Positions 51,296-60,480 are shown, counted from the first letter of the stretch. The stretch: DNA of 64,000 bases from Pyrobaculum oguniense TE7 (GCA_000247545.1 CP003316.1:405233-469232), one strand, 5' to 3'. Notes: a model not told the origin generated them from the sequence alone. Numbers and translations: made by a program.

Positions 51296-52339
51296 ATGAT
51301 AACTAAGATTTGTCTAGAATATTTCAAAGGCGTCAAAAGCGGCTGTGTCCAGCTCGGCCGCGGGACGGTGGTGTTCGGCCCTCCAAACTCTGGGAAGACC
51401 ACGTATTTTGAGGCTGTTGCCCTTCTTGTCCAGAGCAGAGGCGAGCAGTGGCTGGCCCTGGAAGGCCCCCTACTAATTGTGCACGAGGCGGAAGACCTCC
51501 ACCACGGCGGCGATTTGGAAACCCCATTCACGATAGAGCTGTCGGTTATGTTAGAAGGCGGGGAGGTTGTATACGGCTATCGATACGCCGCAGGTCCCAA
51601 CTACGTCGAGCAGTGGGTCAAGAAAGACGGCGAACTACTTGTAAGACTTGTTAAAAAGGGAGATGGCGGCGTGATGACGCATCCTACCGAGGCGAGGCTG
51701 TGCGTGGCGCCATTTGCCGTTATGAACGAGGATGTTTTGATAGCCTGCGACCCCGTGGAGGATGAGAGGTTTAGAATGGCTGAAAGAGCGTTGCTGGAGT
51801 TGAGAATAGGGCTGAAGGACAAGTTCTACCTAATCAGCGGGAGGAGGCTGGCGGCGTGGAAGTACACCTACGAGACACATGTGGATTTAATGCCACAGAC
51901 TAGCGTAGGCCCCGAGGGCCAGTTCACCCCCCACCACCTCTCGCGGATCTTGACCCTCCCCTCCTACGAGGCTGTGAGGGAACAGCTCTATGAGTACCTG
52001 CACGTCGCAGACGTAGAGGATATCCGCGTCGGCCTCATCAAAAGCGGGCGCATAGCGCTGTATGTAAGAAGAGGCGGGCTATGGACAAATATATACAACG
52101 CAGGGAATTACACCAAGGCGGTCCTCCCAGCCCTGTTACAGCTCCTCTTGGCCAACGAGGGGTCTACGGTGTTTATAGACGATGCAGACCTTGCCGTCCC
52201 CAGCGACAAGTCTGAAACGTTGTTGTCAGCTATGGCGGAAATAGCACAGAGGAGGCGTCTGCAGCTGGCGGTCTCGGCCAAAGAGCCGGGCTTCGCCAAG
52301 GTAGCAGAAAAATTGGGGCTTGTAGTTGAGTCTTTGTGA
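51296..52339 (+). CDS. AAA/SMC-like ATPase
   Basis: A 347-residue RecF/SMC-type ATPase: MITKICLEYFKGVKSGCVQL, Walker A FGPPNSGKTTYFEA, and near the end Walker B STVFIDDADLAVPSD with an IAQRRRLQLAVSAKE strand. It lacks the coiled coil of SMC proteins. Its stop overlaps a PIN-domain gene by four bases. Similar ATPase-nuclease pairs are found in defence and in overcoming-lysogeny-defect (OLD-like) systems. Confidence 0.75.
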   Translation: MITKICLEYFKGVKSGCVQLGRGTVVFGPPNSGKTTYFEAVALLVQSRGEQWLALEGPLLIVHEAEDLHHGGDLETPFTIELSVMLEGGEVVYGYRYAAGPNYVEQWVKKDGELLVRLVKKGDGGVMTHPTEARLCVAPFAVMNEDVLIACDPVEDERFRMAERALLELRIGLKDKFYLISGRRLAAWKYTYETHVDLMPQTSVGPEGQFTPHHLSRILTLPSYEAVREQLYEYLHVADVEDIRVGLIKSGRIALYVRRGGLWTNIYNAGNYTKAVLPALLQLLLANEGSTVFIDDADLAVPSDKSETLLSAMAEIAQRRRLQLAVSAKEPGFAKVAEKLGLVVESL

Positions 52340-52674
52340 AACTTGTATTGGACACGTCGGCTGTTATCTACATAATTGAGAAGAAGATAGACGCGACGCA
52401 ACTTCTTGAGCACGAAATCCACATACCCATAGCCGTAGTTGAAGAAATGCAGAAAATATCTGTAAAGAATAGGCGGGCCAGGGCAGCCCTTCAGTTGCTT
52501 GAAATACTGCGACCCACCCTACACAAAAAAAGAGGGCCTGCAGACCGCGCTGTGCTGGAACTCGCTAAAGAACTTGGCGCAGTTCTGGTGACAGGCGATG
52601 AGGCCCTAGCCGAGAGGGCAAGACGGGAGGGAGTCGCAGTAGGTAAGTTCCACAAAGGTCAGCTGGTCGTATAA
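52336..52674 (+). CDS. PIN-domain ribonuclease
   Basis: A 112-residue PIN protein: first Asp in MKLVLDTSAVIYII, Glu in PIAVVEEMQKI, and Asp in RGPADRAVLELAKELG and LVTGDEALAERARR. These are the four metal-binding acids. It resembles the Fcf1/VapC-like branch. GTG 52336 overlaps the ATPase stop, suggesting they act together. No antitoxin gene is adjacent. Confidence 0.8.
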   Translation: MKLVLDTSAVIYIIEKKIDATQLLEHEIHIPIAVVEEMQKISVKNRRARAALQLLEILRPTLHKKRGPADRAVLELAKELGAVLVTGDEALAERARREGVAVGKFHKGQLVV

Positions 52675-52829
52675 AAAGAAGGGGTGCGCTAATTCGATTT
52701 CTGCTAGTAAGGTTCTCTTGTATGTCGCAGTGAAATCTGGCAGTGCAGTACTCGCTATTGCGCGGATTCGCCGGCTTTCACCTATGCCGCTTCATGCAAA
52801 GGTTTTTATAGTAGTACTCCTTGGGGCGA

Positions 52830-53069
52830 ATGGAACGAAGAACGAGAAGGGGGCCGTCCCGCGGAGGGCGCGGCCCGTCTGGGCCTAAACCAGTTAAAGA
52901 AGGAGATATAGTAGAGGTAGAGGTTGTGGAGAAGTCTAGGAAGGGCGATGGCGTTGCCAGGGTTGAGGGGTTTGTCATCTTTATACCAGGGGCAGAGCCT
53001 GGCCAAAAGGTGAAGGTTCAAATCGAGAGAGTCGGTGGGACGTACGCTGTGGGGAAAATCGTCACCTAA
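52830..53069 (+). CDS. TRAM-domain RNA-binding protein
   Basis: A 79-residue protein with an Arg/Gly-rich N-terminus and a TRAM beta-barrel (VKEGDIVEVEVVEKSRKGDG, VEGFVIFIPGAEPGQKVKV). Archaeal TRAM proteins act as RNA chaperones, much like bacterial cold-shock proteins. ATG 52830 is 25 nt after gtttttatag. The end overlaps trpS by 8 bp on the other strand. Confidence 0.85.
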   Translation: MERRTRRGPSRGGRGPSGPKPVKEGDIVEVEVVEKSRKGDGVARVEGFVIFIPGAEPGQKVKVQIERVGGTYAVGKIVT

Positions 53070-54186
53070 GCTTCACGCTTAGCCGGTACTCGTCTACTTT
53101 TCCACGCGCCTTTTCTCTCCTTTCTCGGTGCTCTTTGAGGAATTTTGAGATCTTTTCGTGAAGCTTAAGCTTGCACTCGCCGCAGAGGAGGGCGCCAGAC
53201 TTGCAGTCTTGCCTAATCTTCTCCACCGAGGCATCGTCTGGGTCAAAGAGCATGTGGTAGTGAAACACGGGGCAGATGTCTGGATTTCCGCCGTACTTCC
53301 TCTGCTCCTCAGCTGTGGGGCGGCCGCCGGTGAAGGCGTTCAATATCTTGCGCTTCACGGTCTTGTCGTCGTCCATGGTATATATGGCCGAGTCGGGGTT
53401 TGATGCAGACATCTTGCTCTCCCCAGTCAGCGCCATTATGAACTTGGAGTACAGGGTCGTGGGCTTGGGGTAGCTTAGGGAGTCCGCTATGTCCCTCGCC
53501 AGGCGGAAGTAGGGGTCCTGGTCAATGGCGCAGGGGATGAGTACGGGCGTCAGCTCTTTCTTAAGCTCTGTCGGCAGGAAGGCCACGGCTATTTGCAGAG
53601 AGGGGTAGAAGATAAGGCCTATGTTGGAGGAGTCGGTAAAGCCGAAGGTGGCCTTTACTGTATTCCAAGTAAGCTTCTTGGCCACGCGGACTGCTATGGG
53701 GTAGAGCGGGGCTATGTCTTTTGTGTCCACTATGAGATGTAGCTTATCTGGCCCAAAGCCAAGGGCGATTACGTCCAGGGCGTTTTCGTAGGCCCAGCCG
53801 GTGGCCTCCTCCAGCTTCATCTCCGGGTCGTCGAAAAACTTCTCGTCGTCTGTCATTTGGAAGTAGACCTCGAGGCCGAACTTGTCCGAGAACCACTTGA
53901 GTAGTATCCAAGGCACCATGTGGCCGATGTGTACAGGTCCGCTGGGACCCCGCCCCGTGTAGAGGGCCCAAGGCCTCCCCTCGCCGTGCCACTTCATGAT
54001 AAAGTCGAAGTCGCGGTGGGCGTAGAAGAACCCCCTCCTGATAAGGGGGTGCACATCTCCGGCGTATTTTTCAAGAAGGGCCACCTCCTCAGCTGTGAGG
54101 GGCTTGGCGCCGAACTGTCTCAACAACTTTTCATAGTCGACCTTGCCCCTTACCTCCCAGGGCGTTACTACAAAATCCTCGCCCAC
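53062..54186 (-). CDS. trpS: Tryptophanyl-tRNA synthetase
   Basis: A 374-residue class I synthetase of the archaeal/eukaryotic type. HIGH motif: GPSGPVHIGHMVPW; KMSKS motif: GESKMSASNPDSA. DQDPYFRLARDIA lies between. It loads Trp on tRNA-Trp. GTG 54186 is 25 nt from a tttataaa TATA (54211-54218 on the complement). Length is usual. Confidence 0.95.
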   Translation of the reverse strand: MGEDFVVTPWEVRGKVDYEKLLRQFGAKPLTAEEVALLEKYAGDVHPLIRRGFFYAHRDFDFIMKWHGEGRPWALYTGRGPSGPVHIGHMVPWILLKWFSDKFGLEVYFQMTDDEKFFDDPEMKLEEATGWAYENALDVIALGFGPDKLHLIVDTKDIAPLYPIAVRVAKKLTWNTVKATFGFTDSSNIGLIFYPSLQIAVAFLPTELKKELTPVLIPCAIDQDPYFRLARDIADSLSYPKPTTLYSKFIMALTGESKMSASNPDSAIYTMDDDKTVKRKILNAFTGGRPTAEEQRKYGGNPDICPVFHYHMLFDPDDASVEKIRQDCKSGALLCGECKLKLHEKISKFLKEHRERREKARGKVDEYRLSVKLR

Positions 54187-54213
54187 CCCATGCAGGGGGT
54201 TGCTGTGTTGCGT

Positions 54214-54960
54214 TTATAAATTCTCCGCCGGGAGGACGCCCTTGTCTAACAAGTACGCCAGGGTCTGCACCCAACCGGCAAGTCTGCCCAGCTTGGTAAA
54301 TGAGAGGTGCCTCAAGCAGGTATGTGTAAGCGGGCATTTGTCGCACGTATACCTCCTGCAGTAGGCGGACTCCGGCGGCCTCCCCGAAAGGCCCAGCTTG
54401 GGGGCTATCCGCATGTAGTGCTCATCCACGGGGGCAGATGTCGTGTCGCCGGTGAAGAGGAGGAAGAGGTCGGCCACCTTAGGCCCTACCCCCCTTATCC
54501 TCAACAAGGCCGCCCTCTCCCTAGGCCTGCCGAGGGTTAAGTAGTCCTCAACTGCCGCCGGAAGCCTCCGGAGCTGGTAGCTACGGCCGACGCCGGGGGC
54601 GATTTTCGCAATTTCCGCCAAATCCTCAGTCTTGGAGAACATGGCCCAAGTCCACCTGAGGACGTTTGTGTGATAGCTCGTGTTTTGAGTGAGAAAAGAT
54701 GCAACGAAGATGAGATCTTCATCGCCCGGAGAGATGGAGATGCCTACGCAGTCGCCGAACCTCTCCGCGAGGCGTTGTACTTTATCCCTCACATTTCCAT
54801 CGGCCTCATTTATGTACTTCCACGGGCTGTACCACCGGCCTGATATGTACACGTCCTCCCCTGCCCTGACGCCCTTTTTCACGCCGAATATCTTCACGCG
54901 TTTCCCGTCTAGAAGGGCGAGGGTTAGGCTGGGGTAGAGGGTGAGCTCTAGGCAGTTCAT
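54214..54960 (-). CDS. HhH-GPD DNA glycosylase/lyase with Fe-S motif
   Basis: A 248-residue base-excision repair enzyme. The hairpin-helix LRIRGVGPKVADLFLLF holds the Lys expected of bifunctional Nth/OGG-type lyases, and the catalytic Asp is in SAPVDEHYMRIA. The C-terminus has four Cys, C-x4-C-x2-C-x5-C (CRRYTCDKCPLTHTC); the first spacing is x4, not the usual x6. The N-terminal beta region suggests an OGG-like layout. It overlaps the upstream radical SAM gene by four bases. Substrate uncertain. Confidence 0.75.
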   Translation of the reverse strand: MNCLELTLYPSLTLALLDGKRVKIFGVKKGVRAGEDVYISGRWYSPWKYINEADGNVRDKVQRLAERFGDCVGISISPGDEDLIFVASFLTQNTSYHTNVLRWTWAMFSKTEDLAEIAKIAPGVGRSYQLRRLPAAVEDYLTLGRPRERAALLRIRGVGPKVADLFLLFTGDTTSAPVDEHYMRIAPKLGLSGRPPESAYCRRYTCDKCPLTHTCLRHLSFTKLGRLAGWVQTLAYLLDKGVLPAENL

Positions 54961-55721
54961 ATCATGAAGGCAGGCACCCCGCTGGGCGTCACCGCCTTCG
55001 TTGGCTTCAAGCCCCGCGCCGACATGAGCTTAACGACGTGGGGGTAGAGGATTACGTATTCCACGTCTATACACTCGGCCAGTCTGGGGTCTATCTCCGC
55101 CAGCGCCTTCTCCAGCTCCCTAGCAGTCTCTGCAGTGGAGAAGCCCAACATCGCGGCTGGGTAAACATCACGGCACGGCTCCATGCCGGCTTCTACAAGA
55201 AGGCGTAGTGCCTCCAGCTGTTTGTAGAAGTACTGAGGGGGCGACATAGTAATTTTTACAAACTCCTCAGCCGTCGCCCCCTTAATCGACACTCTCACAA
55301 CGGCGTGGGGCCTCGCCGCCAACTCTTTAGCCAGGGCCTTGTCTATCAGTAGCCCGTTGGTCTCCACAATGAAGGTATACTTAGCAAAGGAGTCTATGAC
55401 CTGAAGGAGGTGCACCGGCGCAATGAGCGGTTCCCCTCCCGATACCCTTACCTGTCGGAAGCCCTTCCTCTCCGCTATGCCCCTTAGCCTCTCGGCCACT
55501 TCGGCTGGCGCCAGCCACTCGCCTCCTGAGAGGACGAAGGAGGTGTTCCTCCAAGCCCAGCACATGCCGCAACGGAGGTTGCAACCAACCACATCCGCCG
55601 TGGCGATGCCGCCGTACCACCTGTCTGCGCGGAACCTCTTGTACCGCCTATACACCACGCCACTCTCCACTTTGACGGCGTACTTCTCAACTAGTTGGAG
55701 TAACCTCTGTGGATCCATCAC
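54957..55721 (-). CDS. Radical SAM protein
   Basis: A 254-residue radical SAM enzyme with CNLRCGMCW (Cys near residues 47-54), a GGEP motif (VRVSGGEPLIAPVHLL), and a TIM-barrel of normal length, without extra Fe-S domains. Its stop overlaps the DNA glycosylase start (ATGA), so they are cotranslated. The substrate is unknown. ATG 55721 or 55718. Confidence 0.85.
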   Translation of the reverse strand: MMDPQRLLQLVEKYAVKVESGVVYRRYKRFRADRWYGGIATADVVGCNLRCGMCWAWRNTSFVLSGGEWLAPAEVAERLRGIAERKGFRQVRVSGGEPLIAPVHLLQVIDSFAKYTFIVETNGLLIDKALAKELAARPHAVVRVSIKGATAEEFVKITMSPPQYFYKQLEALRLLVEAGMEPCRDVYPAAMLGFSTAETARELEKALAEIDPRLAECIDVEYVILYPHVVKLMSARGLKPTKAVTPSGVPAFMI

Positions 55722-55807
55722 ATAGGGAATACGCTGTGTATTTATTTACTTTACTTTGTACGTAAAATTTTCAAAAAACCATAAAAGGATAACAGATAAA
55801 ATTATCC

Positions 55808-55882
55808 ATGTATAAGCTCACTCCCCCCAAAGAGAAGATTAAGGAGGTGCGTGTAAAAAGGCCTGAGGTGTACTGGGGCTAG
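55808..55882 (+). CDS. Candidate 24-residue microprotein
   Basis: ATG 55808 opens a frame ([18 protein letters not shown], then PEVYWG) that stops at TAG 55880. A TATA-like accataaaagg lies about 26 nt upstream, exactly where a leaderless gene would have it. The product is basic. It directly precedes the L31e promoter. It might be a real small protein or the leader of the L31e operon. Confidence 0.35.
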   Translation: MYKLTPPKEKIKEVRVKRPEVYWG

Positions 55883-55916
55883 ATTATTTTTATATCCTCT
55901 GGATTTTCATGACTCT

Positions 55917-56195
55917 GTGTCCGAGGAGAAGAAGGTAGTCCTAACCAGGGAGTACGTGGTGAATCTCCGGAGGGCTTACGAAGTCTCAAGGACTAAAAGG
56001 GCAAAATACGCAGTTGGCCTAATTAGGCGCTTTGTTGCTAGGCATTTGAAGGTGGAATCTAAAAACGTGAGGATAGGACAGGCGCTTAACGAGGTGTTGT
56101 GGATGCGTAGCATCGAGAAGCCGCCTAGGAAGGTGCGCGTAGTGGTGGAGAAGTTAAGTGACGGTACGGTTAAGGTAGATCTTAAGAATGTTTGA
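55917..56195 (+). CDS. rpl31e: 50S ribosomal protein L31e
   Basis: A 92-residue archaeal/eukaryotic L31e ([37 protein letters not shown], then [18 protein letters not shown]). It lies around the tunnel exit of the large subunit. GTG 55917 is 25 nt after ttatttttatatc. It overlaps aIF6 by 8 bp. Confidence 0.95.
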   Translation: MSEEKKVVLTREYVVNLRRAYEVSRTKRAKYAVGLIRRFVARHLKVESKNVRIGQALNEVLWMRSIEKPPRKVRVVVEKLSDGTVKVDLKNV

Positions 56196-56850
56196 CATAG
56201 TGCCCATCAGGGTATTCGGAACGTCGTCTATTGGCGTTTTCCTGGCAACGAACAATTCAGTGACCTTCTTGCCCCCCGACGTTCCTGAAAAAATCGACGA
56301 CATCGTTAGAAATACGTTAAGGACAACCGTGGCGCGCCTTACTGTGGCCAAGTCCCCCCTTCTTGGAATATTCACAGTTGTTAACGACAACGGGGTATTA
56401 CTCCCGCCCATGGTGCTGGAGGAAGAAATTAGGCTTTTCAAAGCCCTGGGGCTTAACGTAGAGGTTTTAAATACAAAATACACGGCAATTTCAAACCTAA
56501 TACTCGCCGGTAACAAGGTGGCACTTGTATCTCCCCTTCTAGAGCCTTCAGTCAGAAAGGTAGTCGCCGATGTGCTAGGGGTGGAGGTTATCGTAGATAC
56601 AATAGCCGGGAACCCCCTAGTGGGGTCTTTAGCAGTCCTAAACTCAAGAGGAGTCTTAGTCGCGCCTGAGGCTACAGACGAAGATTTGAAAAAACTCGCC
56701 GAGTATTTCAAGGCGAAGACAGACTTAGGTACTGTAAATAAGGGCAAGAGCTTCCTGCGCGGCGGGATTGTGGTAAACGACCACGGGGCTCTTGTCGGCG
56801 ACGAGACCGCAGGCCCCGAGTTTATGAGGATACAGCAGGTGCTGGGGTAA
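56188..56850 (+). CDS. eif6: Translation initiation factor aIF6
   Basis: A 220-residue pentein-fold protein that binds the large subunit and prevents joining with the small one. Repeats of the pentein unit are visible ([59 protein letters not shown]). The ATG lies in the L31e gene. This gene order L31e-aIF6-LX is common in archaea. Confidence 0.95.
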   Translation: MFDIVPIRVFGTSSIGVFLATNNSVTFLPPDVPEKIDDIVRNTLRTTVARLTVAKSPLLGIFTVVNDNGVLLPPMVLEEEIRLFKALGLNVEVLNTKYTAISNLILAGNKVALVSPLLEPSVRKVVADVLGVEVIVDTIAGNPLVGSLAVLNSRGVLVAPEATDEDLKKLAEYFKAKTDLGTVNKGKSFLRGGIVVNDHGALVGDETAGPEFMRIQQVLG

Positions 56851-56880
56851 ATTTTTAAAGTGCTAGGAGACCCGGGGGAT

Positions 56881-57117
56881 ATGCCTAGGATTTATAAGAT
56901 TGTTGGAGATACCACTACGGGGATGAAGTTTAGAATTGAGGTAGTCGCCGAGAAGCCTTATGACGCCATTGAGAAGGCGTATTCTCTGATTGGGAGCCGG
57001 CACAAGCTATCAAGGATGCAGATAAGGATAAGAGAGGTGGTCCCAATCTCTCCTGAAGAGGCGCGTTCAGATCATGTGAAGATTTTAATGGCCGTGGATA
57101 AGATCTATAAATATTGA
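56881..57117 (+). CDS. rpl18a: 50S ribosomal protein L18Ae/LX
   Basis: A 78-residue LX protein (MPRIYKIVGDTTTGMKFRIE, then AIEKAYSLIGSRHKLSRMQI). ATG 56881 is 25 nt from a taaatttttaaag TATA; the frame upstream to 56860 is not needed. It has its own promoter inside the operon. Confidence 0.9.
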   Translation: MPRIYKIVGDTTTGMKFRIEVVAEKPYDAIEKAYSLIGSRHKLSRMQIRIREVVPISPEEARSDHVKILMAVDKIYKY

Positions 57118-57118
57118 T

Positions 57119-57529
57119 ATGTCGCGACAAGACGTTCGTCAAGAAATTCAAAGGCTTATAGAGGAGTATCAACTAGTCGGCGAGCTTCTCACAAATCTCC
57201 AGGCGCAACACGCCACGGTGTCTGAGCTTCTGGAGGAGCTCACAACAGCTCTAGACGGCGTGAGGCTTTTGAAGGGCGGAGCGGGGGAGAGGCTGGTGCA
57301 CATAGGTGCGGGGCTTTTTGTAAAAGGCGTGTTTGAAGCAAAGGAGGTGTTGACGCCTCTGGGCGCCGGGTACCACGCCTTTCTAGATCTAGACAACGCC
57401 GAGAGAGTGCTCCAGGAGAGGATTGAAGAGTATTCTAGACTTAAGACCTCGCTGGAGGAGAACATCGGCAAACTGGCGGAGAGGGCGGAGCAGATTAGAC
57501 AAGTTTTAGAAAGACTTGGAATTAGGTGA
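57119..57529 (+). CDS. pfdA: Prefoldin subunit alpha
   Basis: A 136-residue prefoldin alpha: two long helices (QEIQRLIEEYQLVGELLTNL and the C-terminal LEENIGKLAERAEQIRQVLE) around a beta hairpin region (LVHIGAGLFVKGVFEA, VLTPLGAGYHAFLDL). It hands unfolded proteins to the thermosome. One base separates it from LX; ftsY follows directly. Confidence 0.9.
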   Translation: MSRQDVRQEIQRLIEEYQLVGELLTNLQAQHATVSELLEELTTALDGVRLLKGGAGERLVHIGAGLFVKGVFEAKEVLTPLGAGYHAFLDLDNAERVLQERIEEYSRLKTSLEENIGKLAERAEQIRQVLERLGIR

Positions 57530-58447
57530 ATGTTTAATAGATTAAAAAAGGCCTTTTCTAAGTTTGTAGAATCTGTTGTTAGTACAGTAAAGGAGGATAC
57601 CCTTAGTGAGAAGGACGTAAACGAGGTTATTTCAAATCTATATTTCGACTTGATTGAGAACGACGTTGCTGTAGAGGTCGCCGATGCAGTCACAGAGGAG
57701 TTGAAAAAGAGGTTGATAGGCGTTAAAGTGCCGCGGTTCGGAGATAAGGAGGCTGTGGTGAAGAAGGCTGTCCTGGAAGCATTGATAGGGGTGCTTAGCG
57801 ACGTCCCCGACGTAGATTTCTACCAAGATTCTAAAAACCGACTTGAGACCTCGCGCCCGGTGACAGTTATGTTCCTAGGTCCAAACGGCTACGGCAAAAC
57901 GACCACTCTAGCTAAGCTCGCCTACCACCTACAGGAAAGGGGTTTCAGGGTTGTCGCCGCTGCTGCGGATACCTTCCGCGCGGGGGCTAGGGAGCAGCTA
58001 GAGGAACACGGTAGGCGCGTTGGCTTTAGGGTAATCGGCGGCTCCTACGGCGCTGACCCAGCCTCTGTGGCTTACGACGCGGTGCAGCATGCCAGATCTA
58101 AGGGATTCCACTATGTTTTGATAGACACGGCTGGGAGGATGCACACAGACGCCAACCTGATGGAGGAGCTTAGGAAAATACAGAGGGTGGTGGAGCCACA
58201 GTACTCGATTTTCGTCTTCGACGCGCAGCTTGGCAACGAGGCGCTGGAGATCGCCAGGTACTACTCCAAGTATGTGAAGATAGATGGGATGATAGCGGCC
58301 AAGGTAGATGCGTATCCCAAAGGCGGTTCGATACTCACCTTTCTCTATACGTTAAAGAGACCTGTCTACTTCCTAGGCGTAGGCCAGTCGTACAAGGACC
58401 TGGTACAGTTTACGAAACAAGAATACGTAAGCCAGTTGCTGACCTAA
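57530..58447 (+). CDS. ftsY: Signal recognition particle receptor FtsY
   Basis: A 305-residue SRP GTPase: N domain (first 100 residues, KKAFSKFVESVVSTVKED), P-loop GPNGYGKTTTLAKLA, DTFRAGAREQL, DTAGRMHTD and a final TKQEYVSQLLT. It lacks the long acidic N-terminal extension of bacterial FtsY, as usual for crenarchaea. It works with SRP54 at the membrane. Confidence 0.95.
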   Translation: MFNRLKKAFSKFVESVVSTVKEDTLSEKDVNEVISNLYFDLIENDVAVEVADAVTEELKKRLIGVKVPRFGDKEAVVKKAVLEALIGVLSDVPDVDFYQDSKNRLETSRPVTVMFLGPNGYGKTTTLAKLAYHLQERGFRVVAAAADTFRAGAREQLEEHGRRVGFRVIGGSYGADPASVAYDAVQHARSKGFHYVLIDTAGRMHTDANLMEELRKIQRVVEPQYSIFVFDAQLGNEALEIARYYSKYVKIDGMIAAKVDAYPKGGSILTFLYTLKRPVYFLGVGQSYKDLVQFTKQEYVSQLLT

Positions 58448-58476
58448 AATTTTTATACTTCTGCTCGGCTCCTCCT

Positions 58477-58776
58477 GTGTCGTCTCTTCAGGAGAAGTTA
58501 GAGAACTTATGGCGCGACATCAAGTGGGTAGTCTCCACAGCCAGCAAGCCGGACGAGAACGAGTTTAGTGCGACGGCCAAATTCTTATTGCTTCTCACAT
58601 TCGTCGCAGGGGCGTTTCAGATAGTGTTTCACATAGCTGGGGTCTACCTCTTGCAAGCAGTGTCCCGAGCGCCGGTTTACACGCTTGGAGACCCCGTGAA
58701 GGAGACAGTTGCGGCGTTGTCCTCAATTACTGTTATTGTACTAGGCCTTTTATACCTCATGTATAAGCTGAGGTGA
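58477..58776 (+). CDS. secE: Preprotein translocase SecE/Sec61-gamma subunit (extended)
   Basis: A 99-residue protein with the amphipathic SecE helix and one span (ATAKFLLLLTFVAGAFQIVF), plus a second hydrophobic stretch at the C-terminus (ALSSITVIVLGLLYLMYKL). Usual archaeal SecE has about 60 residues and one span, so this one is longer. GTG 58477 follows aatttttatactt. Its position before spt5 and L11 confirms the call. Confidence 0.85.
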   Translation: MSSLQEKLENLWRDIKWVVSTASKPDENEFSATAKFLLLLTFVAGAFQIVFHIAGVYLLQAVSRAPVYTLGDPVKETVAALSSITVIVLGLLYLMYKLR

Positions 58777-59237
58777 TGGCACAGGAGAGATGCCCAGTCT
58801 ACACGATAAGCGTCGTGGCGCGGCAGGAGTATAATGTAGTAATTACGCTGAAGATGCGAGTTGAGTCCTCGAAAATTCCTGTCTACTCTATTGTGGTTCC
58901 CCCAGAGTCCTTCGGCGTAATGTTTGTTGAAGGAGAATCTCTACCGGCTGTGAATAGGGCGGTCTACGGAGTTAAACACGTAAAGGGAGTGATGCGCGGA
59001 GTCTCCAACGTTGAGGAAGTTATGAAAATTCTCAAGCCGGCGAGGCCTATGGTTGAGCTGGATGTAAATGACGAAGTCGAGATAGTGGCAGACGTGTTGA
59101 AGGGTAGTAGGGGGAGAGTAACCTATGTCGACAAGGAGAAGGGGATAGTCCGTGTGGAGTTGCTAGACAGCGCGTTCCCAATGCCTCTAGACCTGAAAAT
59201 ATCTGAGGTCAAGCTCGTGAAGAAGGGGTCGCAGTGA
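58776..59237 (+). CDS. spt5: Transcription elongation factor Spt5 (NusG-like)
   Basis: A 153-residue protein with an NGN domain (CPVYTISVVARQEYNVVI) and a C-terminal KOW motif (DEVEIVADVLKGSRGRVTYV). It binds the polymerase clamp and increases processivity, with Spt4. ATG 58776 overlaps the secE stop. Confidence 0.95.
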   Translation: MAQERCPVYTISVVARQEYNVVITLKMRVESSKIPVYSIVVPPESFGVMFVEGESLPAVNRAVYGVKHVKGVMRGVSNVEEVMKILKPARPMVELDVNDEVEIVADVLKGSRGRVTYVDKEKGIVRVELLDSAFPMPLDLKISEVKLVKKGSQ

Positions 59238-59270
59238 TAAACTTTTTATACAGCCCCCTTTAGAGTTGCG

Positions 59271-59768
59271 ATGTCTAAGCGCGTAGTGACTGTGCCATTA
59301 CAGGGTGGCAAGGTAGTTGCAAATCCCCAATTCCAAGATACCTTAAAGCAATTGGGCATAGACCCCAACGTTGTGATTCAAAAAGTGCAGGAGGAGCTTA
59401 AGAGGGTTGGGAAATACCCTGTGCAGAAGGTAGAACTTGAGGTGACCTCTCCTACGAGGTACGAGGTGAAGGTATACCTCCCGCCCATTGGCGATCTATT
59501 TCTTAGACTTTTCGGAAAGGACGTGGGCGCTCATGACTCAAGGAACGAAATAATAGGCAACCTATCATTTGAACAACTCGTAGAGATCGCGATTTTGAAA
59601 AAAGACGAGCTTAAATCGAAGAGCTTGAAGTCGGCAGTAAAACAACTATTAAGCACGTGCAAGGCAATGGGCATAACCGTAGACGGGAAGCGGGCTGACG
59701 AGGTGTTAAAGGAGGTTGATGGTGGGAAATACGACGAAATCTTAAATAAGTTCGAGAAACAGTGGTAG
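59271..59768 (+). CDS. rpl11: 50S ribosomal protein L11
   Basis: A 165-residue L11, the base of the stalk in the GTPase centre ([60 protein letters not shown]). ATG 59271 with ctttttatac upstream. L1 follows after one base. Confidence 0.95.
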   Translation: MSKRVVTVPLQGGKVVANPQFQDTLKQLGIDPNVVIQKVQEELKRVGKYPVQKVELEVTSPTRYEVKVYLPPIGDLFLRLFGKDVGAHDSRNEIIGNLSFEQLVEIAILKKDELKSKSLKSAVKQLLSTCKAMGITVDGKRADEVLKEVDGGKYDEILNKFEKQW

Positions 59769-59769
59769 T

Positions 59770-60438
59770 ATGAGCGTCTTGCTGAACAGGGACGTGCTGA
59801 CTTCTAAAATAGCAGAGGCCCTCAAGGCGGGGAAGCCCAGGAGGTTTAGGCAAAGCGTTGAGCTTATTGTAGTATTAAGAGAGTTGGATTTGTCAAAGCC
59901 TGAGAACCGTATTAATCTCTTGGTCGAGCTCCCCCATCCGCCCAAGGCGAATAAGATAGCGGCTTTTGCCCACGGCGTGTTTGAGGTAAATGCAAAAAAC
60001 GCAGGTGTTGACGCGATAATTACAAGAGACCAGGTAGAGGCCCTCTCAGGTAATAAGAGGGCGATTAGGAAACTCGCAAAGCAGTACGACTTCTTTATAG
60101 CGCCGCCCGATCTCATGCCTCTATTAGGAAGGGTGGTAGGTCCGATCTTCGGTCCGCGGGGAAAGATGCCAGAAGTCGTGCCGCCTAACGTCGATGTGAA
60201 ATCTGTCGTGGAGAGGCTAAGGAGGTCTGTGAGAGTGAGGATAAGGAATGAGCCTGTAATAAAGGTGAGGGTGGGGGCCGAGGGACAAGATCAAAAAGAA
60301 ATTTTAGCAAATATATTGACCGTGTTAGAGGAGATTAATAGGAAATTCTCATTGAAGCAGTATTTGAAAGAGATCTATGTTAAGAAGACGATGGGGCCTC
60401 CCATAAAAATTAGAGCTGCCGAGGTCTTATCGCGTTGA
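59770..60438 (+). CDS. rpl1: 50S ribosomal protein L1
   Basis: A 222-residue L1 of the mobile stalk (SVELIVVLRELDLSKPENRI, MPLLGRVVGPIFGPRGKMPE, VRVGAEGQDQKEILANILTV). Archaeal L1 often represses its own mRNA; I do not see a clear rRNA-like site here. It overlaps nothing and has 42 bp before L10. Confidence 0.95.
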   Translation: MSVLLNRDVLTSKIAEALKAGKPRRFRQSVELIVVLRELDLSKPENRINLLVELPHPPKANKIAAFAHGVFEVNAKNAGVDAIITRDQVEALSGNKRAIRKLAKQYDFFIAPPDLMPLLGRVVGPIFGPRGKMPEVVPPNVDVKSVVERLRRSVRVRIRNEPVIKVRVGAEGQDQKEILANILTVLEEINRKFSLKQYLKEIYVKKTMGPPIKIRAAEVLSR

Positions 60439-60480
60439 GCCGCCCTTAAATTATTTATAGCCCTCACACTTTGCGTCTTG

